64,000 nt of DNA from Bacteroidetes bacterium UBA6221 (GTDB taxonomy: Bacteria; Bacteroidota; Bacteroidia; Chitinophagales; Chitinophagaceae): assembly GCA_002421685.1 (NCBI GenBank), contig DISB01000016.1, positions 128,245 through 192,244 of the forward strand, given 5' to 3'. A model generated the notes under the pieces. It was given only the letters and a program-made list of their open reading frames with translations. It did no database searches and was not told where the DNA came from. Each line of letters opens with the position of its first letter. The stretch's first letter is position 1. The position numbers and the translations under genes were made by a program. This document shows positions 1-7,773 of the stretch, piece by piece.

Positions 1-17
1 CCCATTTTATCTTTTTG

Positions 18-25
18 CAAAGGTA
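18..25 (-). promoter_or_regulatory. possible -7 promoter element for a gene left of the window
   Basis: On the minus strand this reads TACCTTTG, a match to the Bacteroidota -7 consensus TAnnTTTG. No matching TTTG element is seen at the usual 18 to 20 nt upstream, so the call is weak. The target gene would lie outside the window. Confidence 0.25.
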
Positions 26-106
26 GTACATCGGTGGGCTACGCATTTGTAATAAATATTACATAAGGCTGTTAATGCAAAAAGCCCCCACGAATATGAG
101 ACTTGA

Positions 107-160
107 CTGTGGAAGCACACGGTACCGACAGCTATCGGTACCAACCGCGGAAGCCCTTAC
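107..160 (-). pseudogene. tRNA-Val 3' half remnant carrying a palindromic insert
   Basis: On the minus strand this stretch repeats the T-arm and acceptor end of the neighbouring tRNA-Val: TTCCGCGGTT, then CCGTGTGCTTCCACAG, with one change in the acceptor part. The T-loop bases CGAAT are replaced by a near-perfect palindrome at 121-142 (arms GGTACCGA and TCGGTACC). The 5' half of the tRNA is absent, so it cannot be a working tRNA. It lies beyond the tRNA terminator. Confidence 0.6.
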
Positions 161-175
161 AAATGATTGTAAATG

Positions 176-209
176 AAAAAAGGTTTAGAATTTATAATTC
201 TAAACCTTT
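176..209 (-). terminator. rho-independent terminator of tRNA-Val
   Basis: A 13 to 14 bp stem (arms 179-191 and 197-209, AAAGGTTTAGAAT and its complement) with a 3 nt loop is followed on the minus strand by a run of T. It begins nine bases after the tRNA-Val 3' end. Confidence 0.85.
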
Positions 210-217
210 CTATTCTG

Positions 218-292
218 TGGAGGCACACGGATTCGAACCGCGGACCCTCTGCTTGTAAGGCAGATGCTCTGAACCAGCTGAGCTATGCCTCC
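218..292 (-). tRNA. tRNA-Val (anticodon UAC)
   Basis: The minus strand folds as a full cloverleaf: acceptor GGAGGCA pairs with TGCCTCC, discriminator A, anticodon loop CTTACAA with UAC at its centre, T-arm GCGGTTCGAATCCG. No 3' CCA is encoded, which is common in this phylum. A promoter lies 28 nt upstream and a terminator directly downstream, so it is a single-gene unit. Confidence 0.97.
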
Positions 293-319
293 TTTTTCGC
301 TTTTCCCGAATTGGGATTG

Positions 320-350
320 CAAAGATAGGCAGCTTTCGGATTTCTCCAAA
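320..350 (-). promoter_or_regulatory. promoter of tRNA-Val
   Basis: On the minus strand TTTG (347-350), 19 nt, then TATCTTTG (320-327) matches the Bacteroidota housekeeping sigma consensus TTTG / TAnnTTTG with normal spacing. The tRNA starts 28 nt downstream. Confidence 0.8.
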
Positions 351-509
351 TTCATTTCTAAAATTTTACCAAAGAAAAAGCCCGGGGCTATATACCCACG
401 GGCTTACTCCTATGAAAATTACCAATCGCCTTTGTTCTATCACTATCTTACTAACGGCTTTTTCACCACTGCTATTGCCCAATCCGGCAATATACAGGCC
501 AGGCGGTAA

Positions 510-737
510 TTACTGCCAGTCTTGGTTGAGGTGCGCCAGCGCGTTCACCATGGAGAGATGTGTACGTATCCATTCCTGCTCGCTTCGGTTGTCGTATTCA
601 GGATATACTATCTGATTCACATCAGGTTGCTCTCTCCAGCATTTGTTTACCTCGCACAGCTTTTTATATGCCTGTTTTGATTTTCCGAATCCCGTAGATG
701 TGATACATACGAGTAATAGTGTAATTATTGTCTTCAT
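510..737 (-). CDS. small secreted protein, unknown function
   Basis: 75 aa. I chose the ATG at 737 rather than the longer frame from 803 because it opens a clean signal peptide: MKT, then a hydrophobic stretch ending near residue 19. The mature part is about 55 residues, polar, with a Cys pair (CEVNKC) that could form a disulfide or bind a metal. No family is recognised. It is a single gene, divergent from dapD. Its size leaves some doubt that it is expressed. Confidence 0.5.
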   Translation of the reverse strand: MKTIITLLLVCITSTGFGKSKQAYKKLCEVNKCWREQPDVNQIVYPEYDNRSEQEWIRTHLSMVNALAHLNQDWQ

Positions 738-890
738 TAGCGTTGAAATTATATACCTGTAAATTACCTGCATCTGCAGTGTTAATTGTCTGCCGAATGT
801 CATTAAATATTTAAATTATAAGACATCCGACCAGCCTTTTAAGTTGGGGTTAAAAGATTGCTTTCTTATTTTCGCCCCACAATTTCCATT

Positions 891-1700
891 ATGGTACAAG
901 AACTGATACTGGCTGCCTGGGCCGACCGCGAACTGCTGAAAGACGACACCTATAAAAACGCCATACGCGCGGTAATAGAAGAGGTGGACAAGGGTCGGCT
1001 GCGTGTAGCCGAACCCCGTGGCGGCAACTGGAAGGTGAATGAATGGGTGAAACAGGCCATACTCATGTACTTTGGCATACAACCTATGCAAACATGGACG
1101 GTAGAGCCTTTTGAGTTTTACGATAAGATGCTGCTGAAGAAAGACTATGCATCGTTGGGTGTGCGCGCCGTACCTCATGCCGTGGCCCGCTATGGCGCCT
1201 ATGTGGCCAAAAACGTGGTGCTGATGCCAAGTTATGTAAACATAGGCGCTTATGTAGACGAGGGTACTATGGTGGACACATGGGCTACCGTTGGCAGCTG
1301 CGCGCAGATAGGCAAGGGTGTACACCTGAGCGGCGGTGTGGGCATAGGCGGCGTACTGGAGCCCCTCCAGGCCAGCCCTGTAATCATTGAAGACGGAGCT
1401 TTCATAGGCTCACGCTGTATAGTGGTAGAGGGTGTACATGTGGAGAAAGAGGCCGTGCTGGGCGCCAACGTAGTGCTGACGCAAAGCACCAAGATAATAG
1501 ATGTAAGCGGCAACGAACCTGTAGAATATAAAGGACGCGTACCAGCCCGCAGCGTGGTAATACCGGGCAGCTATACCAAGAAGTTCCCTGCAGGGGAATA
1601 TGGTGTGGGCTGCGCACTCATCATCGGGCAGCGTAAGGAGTCGACGGATAAAAAAACGAGCTTGAATGATGCGTTGAGGGATTTCGGCGTTTCGGTTTAA
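891..1700 (+). CDS. dapD: 2,3,4,5-tetrahydropyridine-2,6-dicarboxylate N-succinyltransferase
   Basis: 269 aa, the usual length. DapD transfers succinyl from succinyl-CoA to tetrahydrodipicolinate in the succinylase branch of lysine and meso-diaminopimelate synthesis, so it serves the cell wall too. The N-terminal helical part (AAWADRELL, then a basic VAEPRGGNW region) precedes a long run of hexapeptide repeats typical of a left-handed beta helix, about residues 100 to 215 (GAYVDEGTMVDTWATVGSCA, IGGVLEP, IEDGAFIGSRC). The tail is KKTSLNDALRDFGVSV. The ATG at 891 is preferred over an in-frame TTG at 858 because DapD proteins begin just before the xELILxAW helix. A second, diverged copy of this tail lies at 3270-3362, beyond the Fic gene. 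Confidence 0.95.
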   Translation: MVQELILAAWADRELLKDDTYKNAIRAVIEEVDKGRLRVAEPRGGNWKVNEWVKQAILMYFGIQPMQTWTVEPFEFYDKMLLKKDYASLGVRAVPHAVARYGAYVAKNVVLMPSYVNIGAYVDEGTMVDTWATVGSCAQIGKGVHLSGGVGIGGVLEPLQASPVIIEDGAFIGSRCIVVEGVHVEKEAVLGANVVLTQSTKIIDVSGNEPVEYKGRVPARSVVIPGSYTKKFPAGEYGVGCALIIGQRKESTDKKTSLNDALRDFGVSV

Positions 1701-1877
1701 GGGAGTAGTAAGTAATAAGTAGAAAGTAGTAAGTTGTCGTTTGAATAACAGGCTTTTGTTAACTACTTGCAGTGCGGGTTTAACTGTTGGCAATATCACA
1801 CCTTAGTGAGCGATTTGCATTATGTTTGTTAACTTTTGTTAAGTAAACCGGTTTTCTTCCGGGAAATGATATGATAT

Positions 1878-1907
1878 GCAAAACGCCCTCGTTGAGGGGC
1901 GTTTTGC
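1878..1907. terminator. symmetrical terminator after dapD
   Basis: The arms GCAAAACGCCC and GGGCGTTTTGC form an 11 bp stem whose outer part is A-rich on one side and T-rich on the other, so it can terminate in both directions. It lies 180 nt after the dapD stop. Confidence 0.7.
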
Positions 1908-2105
1908 TGTATAAGATATGGGGCCTATTAACATTGCCCGTGGTGGAGGGTGGTTCATCTGGTTTATTATTTACATAGCAAATTTACAATAATTATTTTA
2001 AAAAAAACAAATGGTTAATTGCATTATAAGACAGGTGTCAGGCATTTACCCATCCCCATGGGATATTTGTATTGAAGATTTGATATTGCGAGAAGATTTT
2101 TATAG

Positions 2106-2166
2106 AAATATGGATATTAATGGGTATAAATATGGATATTTAATAACTTTATGGATATTTATGGAT
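2106..2166. repeat. direct ATGGATATT-type repeats upstream of fic
   Basis: Three copies of TATGGATATT and a fourth partial copy (TATGGATAAC) occur in about 60 bases ending near the fic start. Such closely spaced direct repeats before a gene with a C-terminal winged-helix domain fit an operator for autoregulation, but binding is inferred only. Confidence 0.5.
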
Positions 2167-2180
2167 AACAGTATAGGTAT

Positions 2181-3230
2181 ATGATAAAATCGGAAACATT
2201 ACATATCAGTCCGGAAATACTATCGCTTATTGCAGAGATTGATGAATTTAAGGGCGCGTGGCGTGCATTAGGGCAATTGGCGCCAGAGCAATTAACTTCT
2301 CTTAAGCGTATTGCCACTATAGAAAGCGTGGGGTCATCCACACGTATAGAGGGTAGCAAGCTAACCGACCATGAAGTTGACATATTGCTGGGTAATCTGC
2401 AAATCAAAAAATTTGAAACAAGGGATGAACAGGAAGTGGCGGGGTATGCAGCAGTGATGACCCTTGTTTTCCAAAACTATGAGCATATACCACTGACGGA
2501 AAATTATATTCAACAGTTGCACGCTGAACTAATGCGGTATAGCGAAAAGGATGCCTGGCATAAAGGCAATTATAAAAAAACGTCCAACCATGTAGAAGCG
2601 TTCGGACCAGGTGGGGAAAGTTTAGGAATCGTATTTGAAACGGCGTGCCCGTTTGAAACCCCGGGACGTATGAGTGAGTTGATAACATGGACGAATACAG
2701 CAATTGAAAGGAGACAGCTTCATCCGTTATTAATCATAGCCGTCTTTATTGTTGAATTCCTTGCTATCCATCCGTTTCAGGATGGCAACGGCCGCCTGTC
2801 ACGAATTCTTACCACCTGGTTGTTATTAAAAGCGGGTTATGCCTATGCGCCCTATAGTTCTATGGAGGCTGTGATTGAGCATAATAAGGAAGGGTACTAT
2901 TTGTCACTTCGGCAGACACAAGGAACAATTAAAACGAATCAACCTAACTGGCAACCCTGGGTATTGTTCTTCTTAAAAACGCTTCAACAGCAAAAACAGC
3001 GCCTGGACGTAAAATTAGAGCGGGAAAAATTGTTGCTTACACAATTACCGGAGTTGTCCCTGCACATCCTAGAGTTGGCAAGGTCACGCGGTAGAGTAAC
3101 CAATAGTGAGATAGTGACTATAACCGGGGCGAACAGAAACACAGTGAAGAAGCACCTGGAAAACCTGGTAGAACAAAACTACTTGCAGAAGAACGGAGTG
3201 GGCAGAGGCACATGGTATTCATTAAAATAA
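2181..3230 (+). CDS. Fic family protein (probable AMP transferase) with C-terminal winged-helix domain
   Basis: 349 aa. The Fic core motif HPFxxGNGRxxR is intact at 197-208 (HPFQDGNGRLSR), so transfer of AMP from ATP to a protein hydroxyl is the expected activity. An inhibitory motif (S/T)xxxE(G/N) is present at 53-58 (STRIEG) in the N-terminal region, the arrangement where the inhibitory helix is in the same chain and Glu57 would block ATP placement. The last 60 residues form a winged helix (NSEIVTITGANRNTVKKHLE), typical of stand-alone bacterial Fic regulators. The gene lies alone, between dapD and a displaced dapD 3' remnant, which suggests it arrived by horizontal transfer. Target protein unknown. 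Confidence 0.9.
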   Translation: MIKSETLHISPEILSLIAEIDEFKGAWRALGQLAPEQLTSLKRIATIESVGSSTRIEGSKLTDHEVDILLGNLQIKKFETRDEQEVAGYAAVMTLVFQNYEHIPLTENYIQQLHAELMRYSEKDAWHKGNYKKTSNHVEAFGPGGESLGIVFETACPFETPGRMSELITWTNTAIERRQLHPLLIIAVFIVEFLAIHPFQDGNGRLSRILTTWLLLKAGYAYAPYSSMEAVIEHNKEGYYLSLRQTQGTIKTNQPNWQPWVLFFLKTLQQQKQRLDVKLEREKLLLTQLPELSLHILELARSRGRVTNSEIVTITGANRNTVKKHLENLVEQNYLQKNGVGRGTWYSLK

Positions 3231-3269
3231 TAGCCGAGATATTCGTACCTAAGGCCCCTACGGGACTAA

Positions 3270-3362
3270 AAAAAGACCAGCCTGAACGATGCCCTGCGCG
3301 AGTTTAATGTGGCGGTGTATAGGAAGTTGCGAAATACGATGATATTGGACGAAATAAAGTAA
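3270..3362 (+). pseudogene. displaced dapD 3'-end remnant
   Basis: Read from 3270, this frame gives KKTSLNDALREFNVAV, matching the DapD C-terminus KKTSLNDALRDFGVSV at 13 of 16 residues, then runs into an unrelated tail and stops at 3360-3362. An in-frame stop precedes it, so it is not translated as a gene. The codons differ at many third positions from the resident dapD end (1653-1700), so it looks like the tail of a dapD from a related species rather than a recent local duplication. Confidence 0.75.
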
Positions 3363-3383
3363 CTTTAATACCAAATATGCCCT

Positions 3384-4301
3384 ATGAAACTTTTGATCAC
3401 GCTTGTTTTTGGCCTTGTTGTTTCGACCAGTTATGCTCAACAACCGGATATCTATTACTTCGAGCCTCCATATAATGCATTCTATGGCAGCTTTACGCTC
3501 GATTCCACTAATCATTCTGGCTCGTGGCAAATCGGGAAGCCTCAAAAAACAACGTTTGATTCTGCCAGATCATATCCCAATGCAATTATTACTGACACTC
3601 TTAATCCCTACCCGGTAAATGACACATCTGTTTTCTTATTCAAAGTTGACAATTATTATTGGACAGCTGGAAAATGGTACATTTTTATGGGCATTCAGTT
3701 CGATTATAAATTGGATATTGATTCTGGAGAGGTGGTGAAAGTTGAAATTGCAACTGATAGCGGTACTCACTGGATTGATTTGTTGAAAGAAGATACAGCA
3801 TACGATATTACCTGGAATGCAGGGAAACCAAATCTTACAAAATCAACGAATGGCTGGGCAACCTTTTCTGTATCCTTTTATGATTGGGCAATCGATAGTC
3901 ATCATAACGATAGCAGCAAGTATGCTCATATTTTTAACACAGACAGCACTTATATCCGATTTACATTTATTTCAGATAGCATACAGACCAATAAGGATGG
4001 TTGGATGATTGACAATTTATTTTTATACCAATACACGGAAAGCATCGAAACCGTCACTAATAACGACCTCATATCCATATACCCCAATCCTGCCGGGGAC
4101 TATATTTACATCAAAGCCAATTACAACTACTACACGAAGCCGGAAGTGGTGATATATAACCTGCAAGGGCAGGAGGTTTATGCTACAAAAGAACTTCCCC
4201 AAAACGGTTACCTGCATGTTAATCTGCTGGCCGGAATGTACACGCTTGTTTATTCCACCGGTTCAGAACGTGCTGTAAAACAATTAGTCATACGCAAATA
4301 A
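3384..4301 (+). CDS. secreted protein with type IX sorting domain
   Basis: 305 aa. The signal peptide (MKLLITLVFGLVVSTSYA, then QQ) sends it to the periplasm. The last 80 residues form a T9SS type A sorting domain: it opens with SIYPNPAGDYIYI and ends in a basic VKQLVIRK tail, so the protein should be exported through the type IX system and placed on the surface or released. The central 190 residues are rich in aromatic residues, Asp and Ser and look like a beta-sandwich, but no catalytic motif is recognised. Monocistronic, convergent with the response regulator, only 2 bp between stops. Confidence 0.85.
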   Translation: MKLLITLVFGLVVSTSYAQQPDIYYFEPPYNAFYGSFTLDSTNHSGSWQIGKPQKTTFDSARSYPNAIITDTLNPYPVNDTSVFLFKVDNYYWTAGKWYIFMGIQFDYKLDIDSGEVVKVEIATDSGTHWIDLLKEDTAYDITWNAGKPNLTKSTNGWATFSVSFYDWAIDSHHNDSSKYAHIFNTDSTYIRFTFISDSIQTNKDGWMIDNLFLYQYTESIETVTNNDLISIYPNPAGDYIYIKANYNYYTKPEVVIYNLQGQEVYATKELPQNGYLHVNLLAGMYTLVYSTGSERAVKQLVIRK

Positions 4302-4303
4302 GC

Positions 4304-4957
4304 CTATGTATCCAGCGTGGCTATACCGGTCTTCAAGGCGTACATCACGAGGCCGGTCCTCGATTTGATGTTGAGTTTTTCGAAAAGTTGGTCGCGAAAG
4401 CCGTCTATGGTGCGGTGGCTGATGCCCATGGTGTCGGCTATTTCGCGGTATGTCATTTCACTGCAACAGAGTTTCAGGAACTCTAACTGTTTCTCGTTCA
4501 GTTGGGTAGTGGTTACTTCCTGGGGTTGCGAGATAAGCCGGTGCAATATCTTTCCTGTTACCAGTTCAGAATGATAAAAGCCGTTTTCATATATGCCTTC
4601 AATGGCTTTTCTCAAAGCATCGGGTTGGGCGTCTTTCAGGATATATCCGCCTGCACCCGCGCGCAACATACCTATGATATTGAACTCAGAATCATAAACT
4701 GATACCGCCAGTATTTTTATATCCGGCCATTGCTCTTTTATCTTCCTTGCGGTTTCAAAACCATTCAGTTCAGGCATATTGATGTCCAGCAGGCATACAT
4801 CGGGCAGCTTGCCCGACGATAGTTTGTTGATGAGCTCCTGCCCGTTGGGCACGCTATACAGCACTTCCATATTGTCGAAGTCTTCTATCAGCTCCTCCAT
4901 CCCTTTGCGAAAAAGGTTATGGTCGTCTGCCAGCGCTATTTTTATTTGCTCACTCAT
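4304..4957 (-). CDS. NarL/LuxR-type response regulator
   Basis: 217 aa. The receiver domain (1-120) has the acidic pair DD at 11-12, the phosphoacceptor Asp58 in CLLDINMP, and the conserved Lys in ILKDAQP. A LuxR-type helix-turn-helix follows (about 150-210: EKQLEFLKLCCSEMTYREIA, GISHRTIDGFR). It is the transcriptional output of the adjacent kinase gene, whose stop overlaps this start by 8 bp, so the two are translationally coupled. Target genes are unknown. Confidence 0.93.
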   Translation of the reverse strand: MSEQIKIALADDHNLFRKGMEELIEDFDNMEVLYSVPNGQELINKLSSGKLPDVCLLDINMPELNGFETARKIKEQWPDIKILAVSVYDSEFNIIGMLRAGAGGYILKDAQPDALRKAIEGIYENGFYHSELVTGKILHRLISQPQEVTTTQLNEKQLEFLKLCCSEMTYREIADTMGISHRTIDGFRDQLFEKLNIKSRTGLVMYALKTGIATLDT

Positions 4958-5732
4958 CGGTATTGATATTTAACGTAATCGTAGTACCCCTCTGCTTGCC
5001 TGAAACAATACTGAACCTGCCCAACATATTAGCCCTCAGCCGCATATTCTGCAAACCAAGGCCGTTGCTGGCGTTCATCAGCTCTGTGTCAAAGCCGGTA
5101 CCATCATCCTCTATCACCAGGGTGACAACGTCAGTTTTGTACACTAAGCTAACTATAATGTTGCGTGCTTTACCATGTTTTATGGCGTTATTTATGGATT
5201 CCTGCACGATGCGGAATGCCATCAGCTTTTTATCCGGCGCTATCTCGCGTGTTTCCCCACTTACAGTCAGCGTAGCCTGCGTTTCATCATCGCGAATGTA
5301 GTTCAGTTCGTTCTCCAGGCTCTTTTCCAAAGGGATGCGTGTAATCAACCCGCCACTGAGCGTATGGCTGAGGGTGCGCAGGTCGTCCATGGTTTTCCCC
5401 AGCAATTCGGTACCGGTGTCCAGTCCGGCTATTACCTGTTCGTCGGTGGTTTTGCCTTTTGCCTTGTATAGCTTTATTTTTACCAGGCTCAGCATTTGTG
5501 CTATATTATCGTGCAGTTCTTCGGCTATGTATTTAAAAGTCTGTTCCTGCACTTCTATCTGTGTTTTCAGTACCTCATCATTATAGCGCTGGCGCAGTTC
5601 CATTTTCTCAGTGACATGCCTTACCTGCCGCTTGCGGTATTCAAACAGTATCAGCACTATGAATAGTACGAATACCAATAGCGTGAGAGAGCCTAAAATA
5701 AAGACAATAGCAATTTTAGTAGCGTCATCCAT
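4950..5732 (-). CDS. sensor histidine kinase of the NarX/LiaS type (HisKA_3)
   Basis: 260 aa. One N-terminal membrane segment (8-30), a coiled linker, then a HisKA_3 dimerisation domain with phosphoacceptor His74 (ELHDNIAQML) and a HATPase_c domain (N box ESINNAIKHGKA, G1 box IEDDGTGFD, G2 GLGLQNM). There is no extracellular sensor domain, so the signal probably comes through the membrane segment or the partner membrane protein encoded upstream, whose frame overlaps this one by 8 bp. It phosphorylates the response regulator downstream. Confidence 0.92.
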   Translation of the reverse strand: MDDATKIAIVFILGSLTLLVFVLFIVLILFEYRKRQVRHVTEKMELRQRYNDEVLKTQIEVQEQTFKYIAEELHDNIAQMLSLVKIKLYKAKGKTTDEQVIAGLDTGTELLGKTMDDLRTLSHTLSGGLITRIPLEKSLENELNYIRDDETQATLTVSGETREIAPDKKLMAFRIVQESINNAIKHGKARNIIVSLVYKTDVVTLVIEDDGTGFDTELMNASNGLGLQNMRLRANMLGRFSIVSGKQRGTTITLNINTDE

Positions 5733-6381
5733 TTACTATTTTTTTTTTAGTTAGTTGTATAAAAACGCTACCGATTCCTGCGTACATTATCATATTCACT
5801 CCCATAAATAGATAAGATGCAAAATTCACGTATTGCCATTGTCCAATAAACAACACAGATATGAAGGCCCAAAAGAAAAAAGTACTGCTCCACATAATCA
5901 GCAATAGCAGTGCAATTCTTACATGTATGTCTTTGAAAATATTCCGGGTACCTGTGTTTTTGATGGTATGGTAGATGAAATATAAAGCCATACTGTTTAT
6001 TGCAAAACTTTCAAACATCAACATATTGGTATTCAACTTGTCTATGGGTTGCAGGTAAATAATGTTGAGTATCCCAATCAGCGGACATAAGGCAGATGCT
6101 GCTATAATAAGTTTTCGGTAGTGATAGGGTTTAATAGCATAAATAAAAAACTGGGTTATCAATAATAATTGCAGTATGTTATAAACATGAAACACTGTAT
6201 ATCTAAGACCATATGATTCTGATTTGACTAAAATATAGGAAGCCGCTTCTGATACAAGAGTCAGTATCAGCAGTATCACAATAAAACGCAATGCTGTATC
6301 AAGACGCCTGTACAGAATAATACCTGTTATTGTTGCCAATAGCAGGACAATATAATACACACTAAATATTATTGTTTGCAT
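5725..6381 (-). CDS. multi-pass membrane protein, probable partner of the two-component system
   Basis: 218 aa with about seven hydrophobic membrane segments separated by short loops (for example 3-24, 30-50, 66-84, 92-112, 122-140, 154-175, 183-205). No enzyme motif is seen. The stop overlaps the kinase start by 8 bp, so the order membrane protein - kinase - regulator forms one operon. Because the kinase has no sensor domain of its own, this protein may be the signal receiver; this is inference from the arrangement. Confidence 0.75.
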   Translation of the reverse strand: MQTIIFSVYYIVLLLATITGIILYRRLDTALRFIVILLILTLVSEAASYILVKSESYGLRYTVFHVYNILQLLLITQFFIYAIKPYHYRKLIIAASALCPLIGILNIIYLQPIDKLNTNMLMFESFAINSMALYFIYHTIKNTGTRNIFKDIHVRIALLLLIMWSSTFFFWAFISVLFIGQWQYVNFASYLFMGVNMIMYAGIGSVFIQLTKKKIVNG

Positions 6382-6398
6382 GATGTACCCAGATTCAA

Positions 6399-6947
6399 TT
6401 ATTCATCCCCCGTAGTATGCGACCTGCCAAAAACGCGTATCCTCTCTTCACATGTGGGGCATGGGAAGGCATTATCCATTACCTGCGGGTGTTCATGTCC
6501 GGGGTCGGAGGATTTATAGTGCGCCTGCTCTACATAAAAGGTATCTATTTCACCATCGCCCTGGTCTACAAGACTGTCTTTGGCGCCTACATATACCAAT
6601 GTCATTGACCCTGTAGCATCAGGCGTTGTCCTCGCGAGGTATATATCCAGCATTTTTATGTCAGGATGAGCATCCAGGTAGTTCTTTAGTTTTTGGGCAT
6701 CTATCATAAATGACAGTTGCCTGTCCAGCAGTTGGTTGGTATCAATACCCAGCGACTCCCTCAGGTACTTATGGTAGTTCTGTATCAAAGTATCGCCTGC
6801 GCCTTCTGATATATATAAATGTTCATAGGATGGTACTTCATCGGTTTCCGTCGTAATTACATCAGTTGCTGTTTTTGCTTCTTCAGCATTTTGCTGGCAG
6901 GCGGCCAATAGTACAATGGCCAGCAGTGCAATAATTGTTTGTTTCAT
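6399..6947 (-). CDS. lipoprotein, unknown function
   Basis: 182 aa from the ATG at 6947; a longer frame to 6998 is less likely because this ATG opens a lipoprotein signal: MKQTIIALLAIVLLAAC with lipobox LLAAC, then QQNAEEAK. The mature part includes a helical stretch on a putative ligand or structural core (LIQNYHKYLRESLGI) and a late CPTCEERI motif that could bind metal, but no family is recognised. It starts close to, and divergent from, the secreted protein gene at 7199; the space between holds an ACCGTG repeat cluster. Confidence 0.7.
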   Translation of the reverse strand: MKQTIIALLAIVLLAACQQNAEEAKTATDVITTETDEVPSYEHLYISEGAGDTLIQNYHKYLRESLGIDTNQLLDRQLSFMIDAQKLKNYLDAHPDIKMLDIYLARTTPDATGSMTLVYVGAKDSLVDQGDGEIDTFYVEQAHYKSSDPGHEHPQVMDNAFPCPTCEERIRVFGRSHTTGDE

Positions 6948-7021
6948 AATAGTATATGTTTTGTGTGAGCCTCCAAGGTACTCATACATTATGGACAATC
7001 ATAACGTGATAATACTGTCCT

Positions 7022-7104
7022 GATACCGTGTTTTCACGGTTGATAATTTCCAAAGCATGTAAAAAAGGTGTTTTCACGGTGGCCGGCAACGTGCTAATAC
7101 CGTG
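7022..7104. promoter_or_regulatory. cluster of ACCGTG inverted and direct repeats between divergent genes
   Basis: ACCGTG-TTTT-CACGGT forms a perfect 6 bp inverted repeat at 7024-7039. A second half-site TTTTCACGGT follows near 7072-7081, and a further ATACCGTG near 7097-7104. Four copies of one 6-mer in 80 bases between divergent promoters looks like an operator; the binding protein is unknown. Confidence 0.5.
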
Positions 7105-7143
7105 CCCCACCGGCCATTCTACTAATAAAAAGCGTCAGTGGCC

Positions 7144-7158
7144 GCCGCACCTTTGTAT
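7144..7158 (+). promoter_or_regulatory. probable promoter element of the secreted protein gene at 7199
   Basis: The 15-mer GCCGCACCTTTGTAT recurs with one change (GCCGCATCTTTGTAT) upstream of the gene at 7880. The shared core resembles the Bacteroidota -7 box (TAnnTTTG) with CA in place of TA. Co-regulation of the two secreted proteins is a guess. Confidence 0.4.
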
Positions 7159-7198
7159 TGTCAAAAAGCAAACATTAACCATCTTAAAAAATACAATT

Positions 7199-7612
7199 AT
7201 GAAACAAGCAATCATTTTCATCCTTGCTATCTGCAACACGCTTCTATTAAGTGCGCAACCCACAGCCTTCAACAGCATCGCCCTGCACGGCCAACAGAAA
7301 AGGGCTTATATCAGCTTTTCAACACGCAACGAGGTGAATGTGCGGTACTACAGTATAGAGGCCAGCAATGATAATAAAGAGTTCAATATAATAGGCCGCC
7401 TGTCCGCTACCACCAACTCTATACAACCCGTACAGCACCAATATGACCTCTCCGGCCACGACTATGCTTATTACCGCGTGGGGCAGCTCAACATGAACGG
7501 CACCATGTCTTATTCGGAGGTGGTAAATATTACCCCACCTTCCCTGGATAGACATAAGGAAACTGACAGTTTTCCTGCGGCATTACCCGAACTGGCGGAA
7601 GCAAAACAGTAA
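7199..7612 (+). CDS. small secreted beta-sandwich protein
   Basis: 137 aa. I chose the ATG at 7199 because it opens a signal peptide (MKQAIIFILAICNTLLLSAQ). The mature part follows the pattern of the fibronectin-like module usually found just before T9SS sorting domains (a strand, YYSIEASNDNKEFNIIG, a YDLSGHDYAYYRVGQ strand, then SEVVNI), but the sorting domain itself is missing. It may therefore stay in the periplasm or outer membrane, or be a stripped-down relative of a larger adhesin. Longer in-frame starts upstream lack a signal peptide. Confidence 0.65.
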   Translation: MKQAIIFILAICNTLLLSAQPTAFNSIALHGQQKRAYISFSTRNEVNVRYYSIEASNDNKEFNIIGRLSATTNSIQPVQHQYDLSGHDYAYYRVGQLNMNGTMSYSEVVNITPPSLDRHKETDSFPAALPELAEAKQ

Positions 7613-7773
7613 GTATTTTTCATGCTAAAAAGCCGTAGCCTTTTTTCAGGGGTTGCGGCTATTTTTGTTGCAATTGATTGATTATCATTTAATTAATTAC
7701 GAAATGTTTGTTAATTACCCGTTAACCGCTTGCAAACCGGGCGTTAACAGGTGCGGAAAATTTCTCTTTCGGG

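Larger units (their letters stand above)
1701..2180. other. intergenic region between dapD and fic: terminator, AT-rich stretch and ATGGATATT repeats
   Basis: No gene is seen in these 480 bases. They begin with simple AGTAGTAAGTAATAAG-like sequence, hold a symmetrical terminator at 1878-1907, then an AT-rich part, and end with several direct ATGGATATT repeats just before fic. Confidence 0.7.

Noticed and set aside
816..1325. 169-codon minus-strand frame
   Set aside because: It lies opposite dapD; low-complexity His/Tyr-rich translation with no motif. Shadow.
3258..3545. 95-codon minus-strand frame near the dapD remnant
   Set aside because: Overlaps the signal peptide region of the T9SS protein gene and has no motif.
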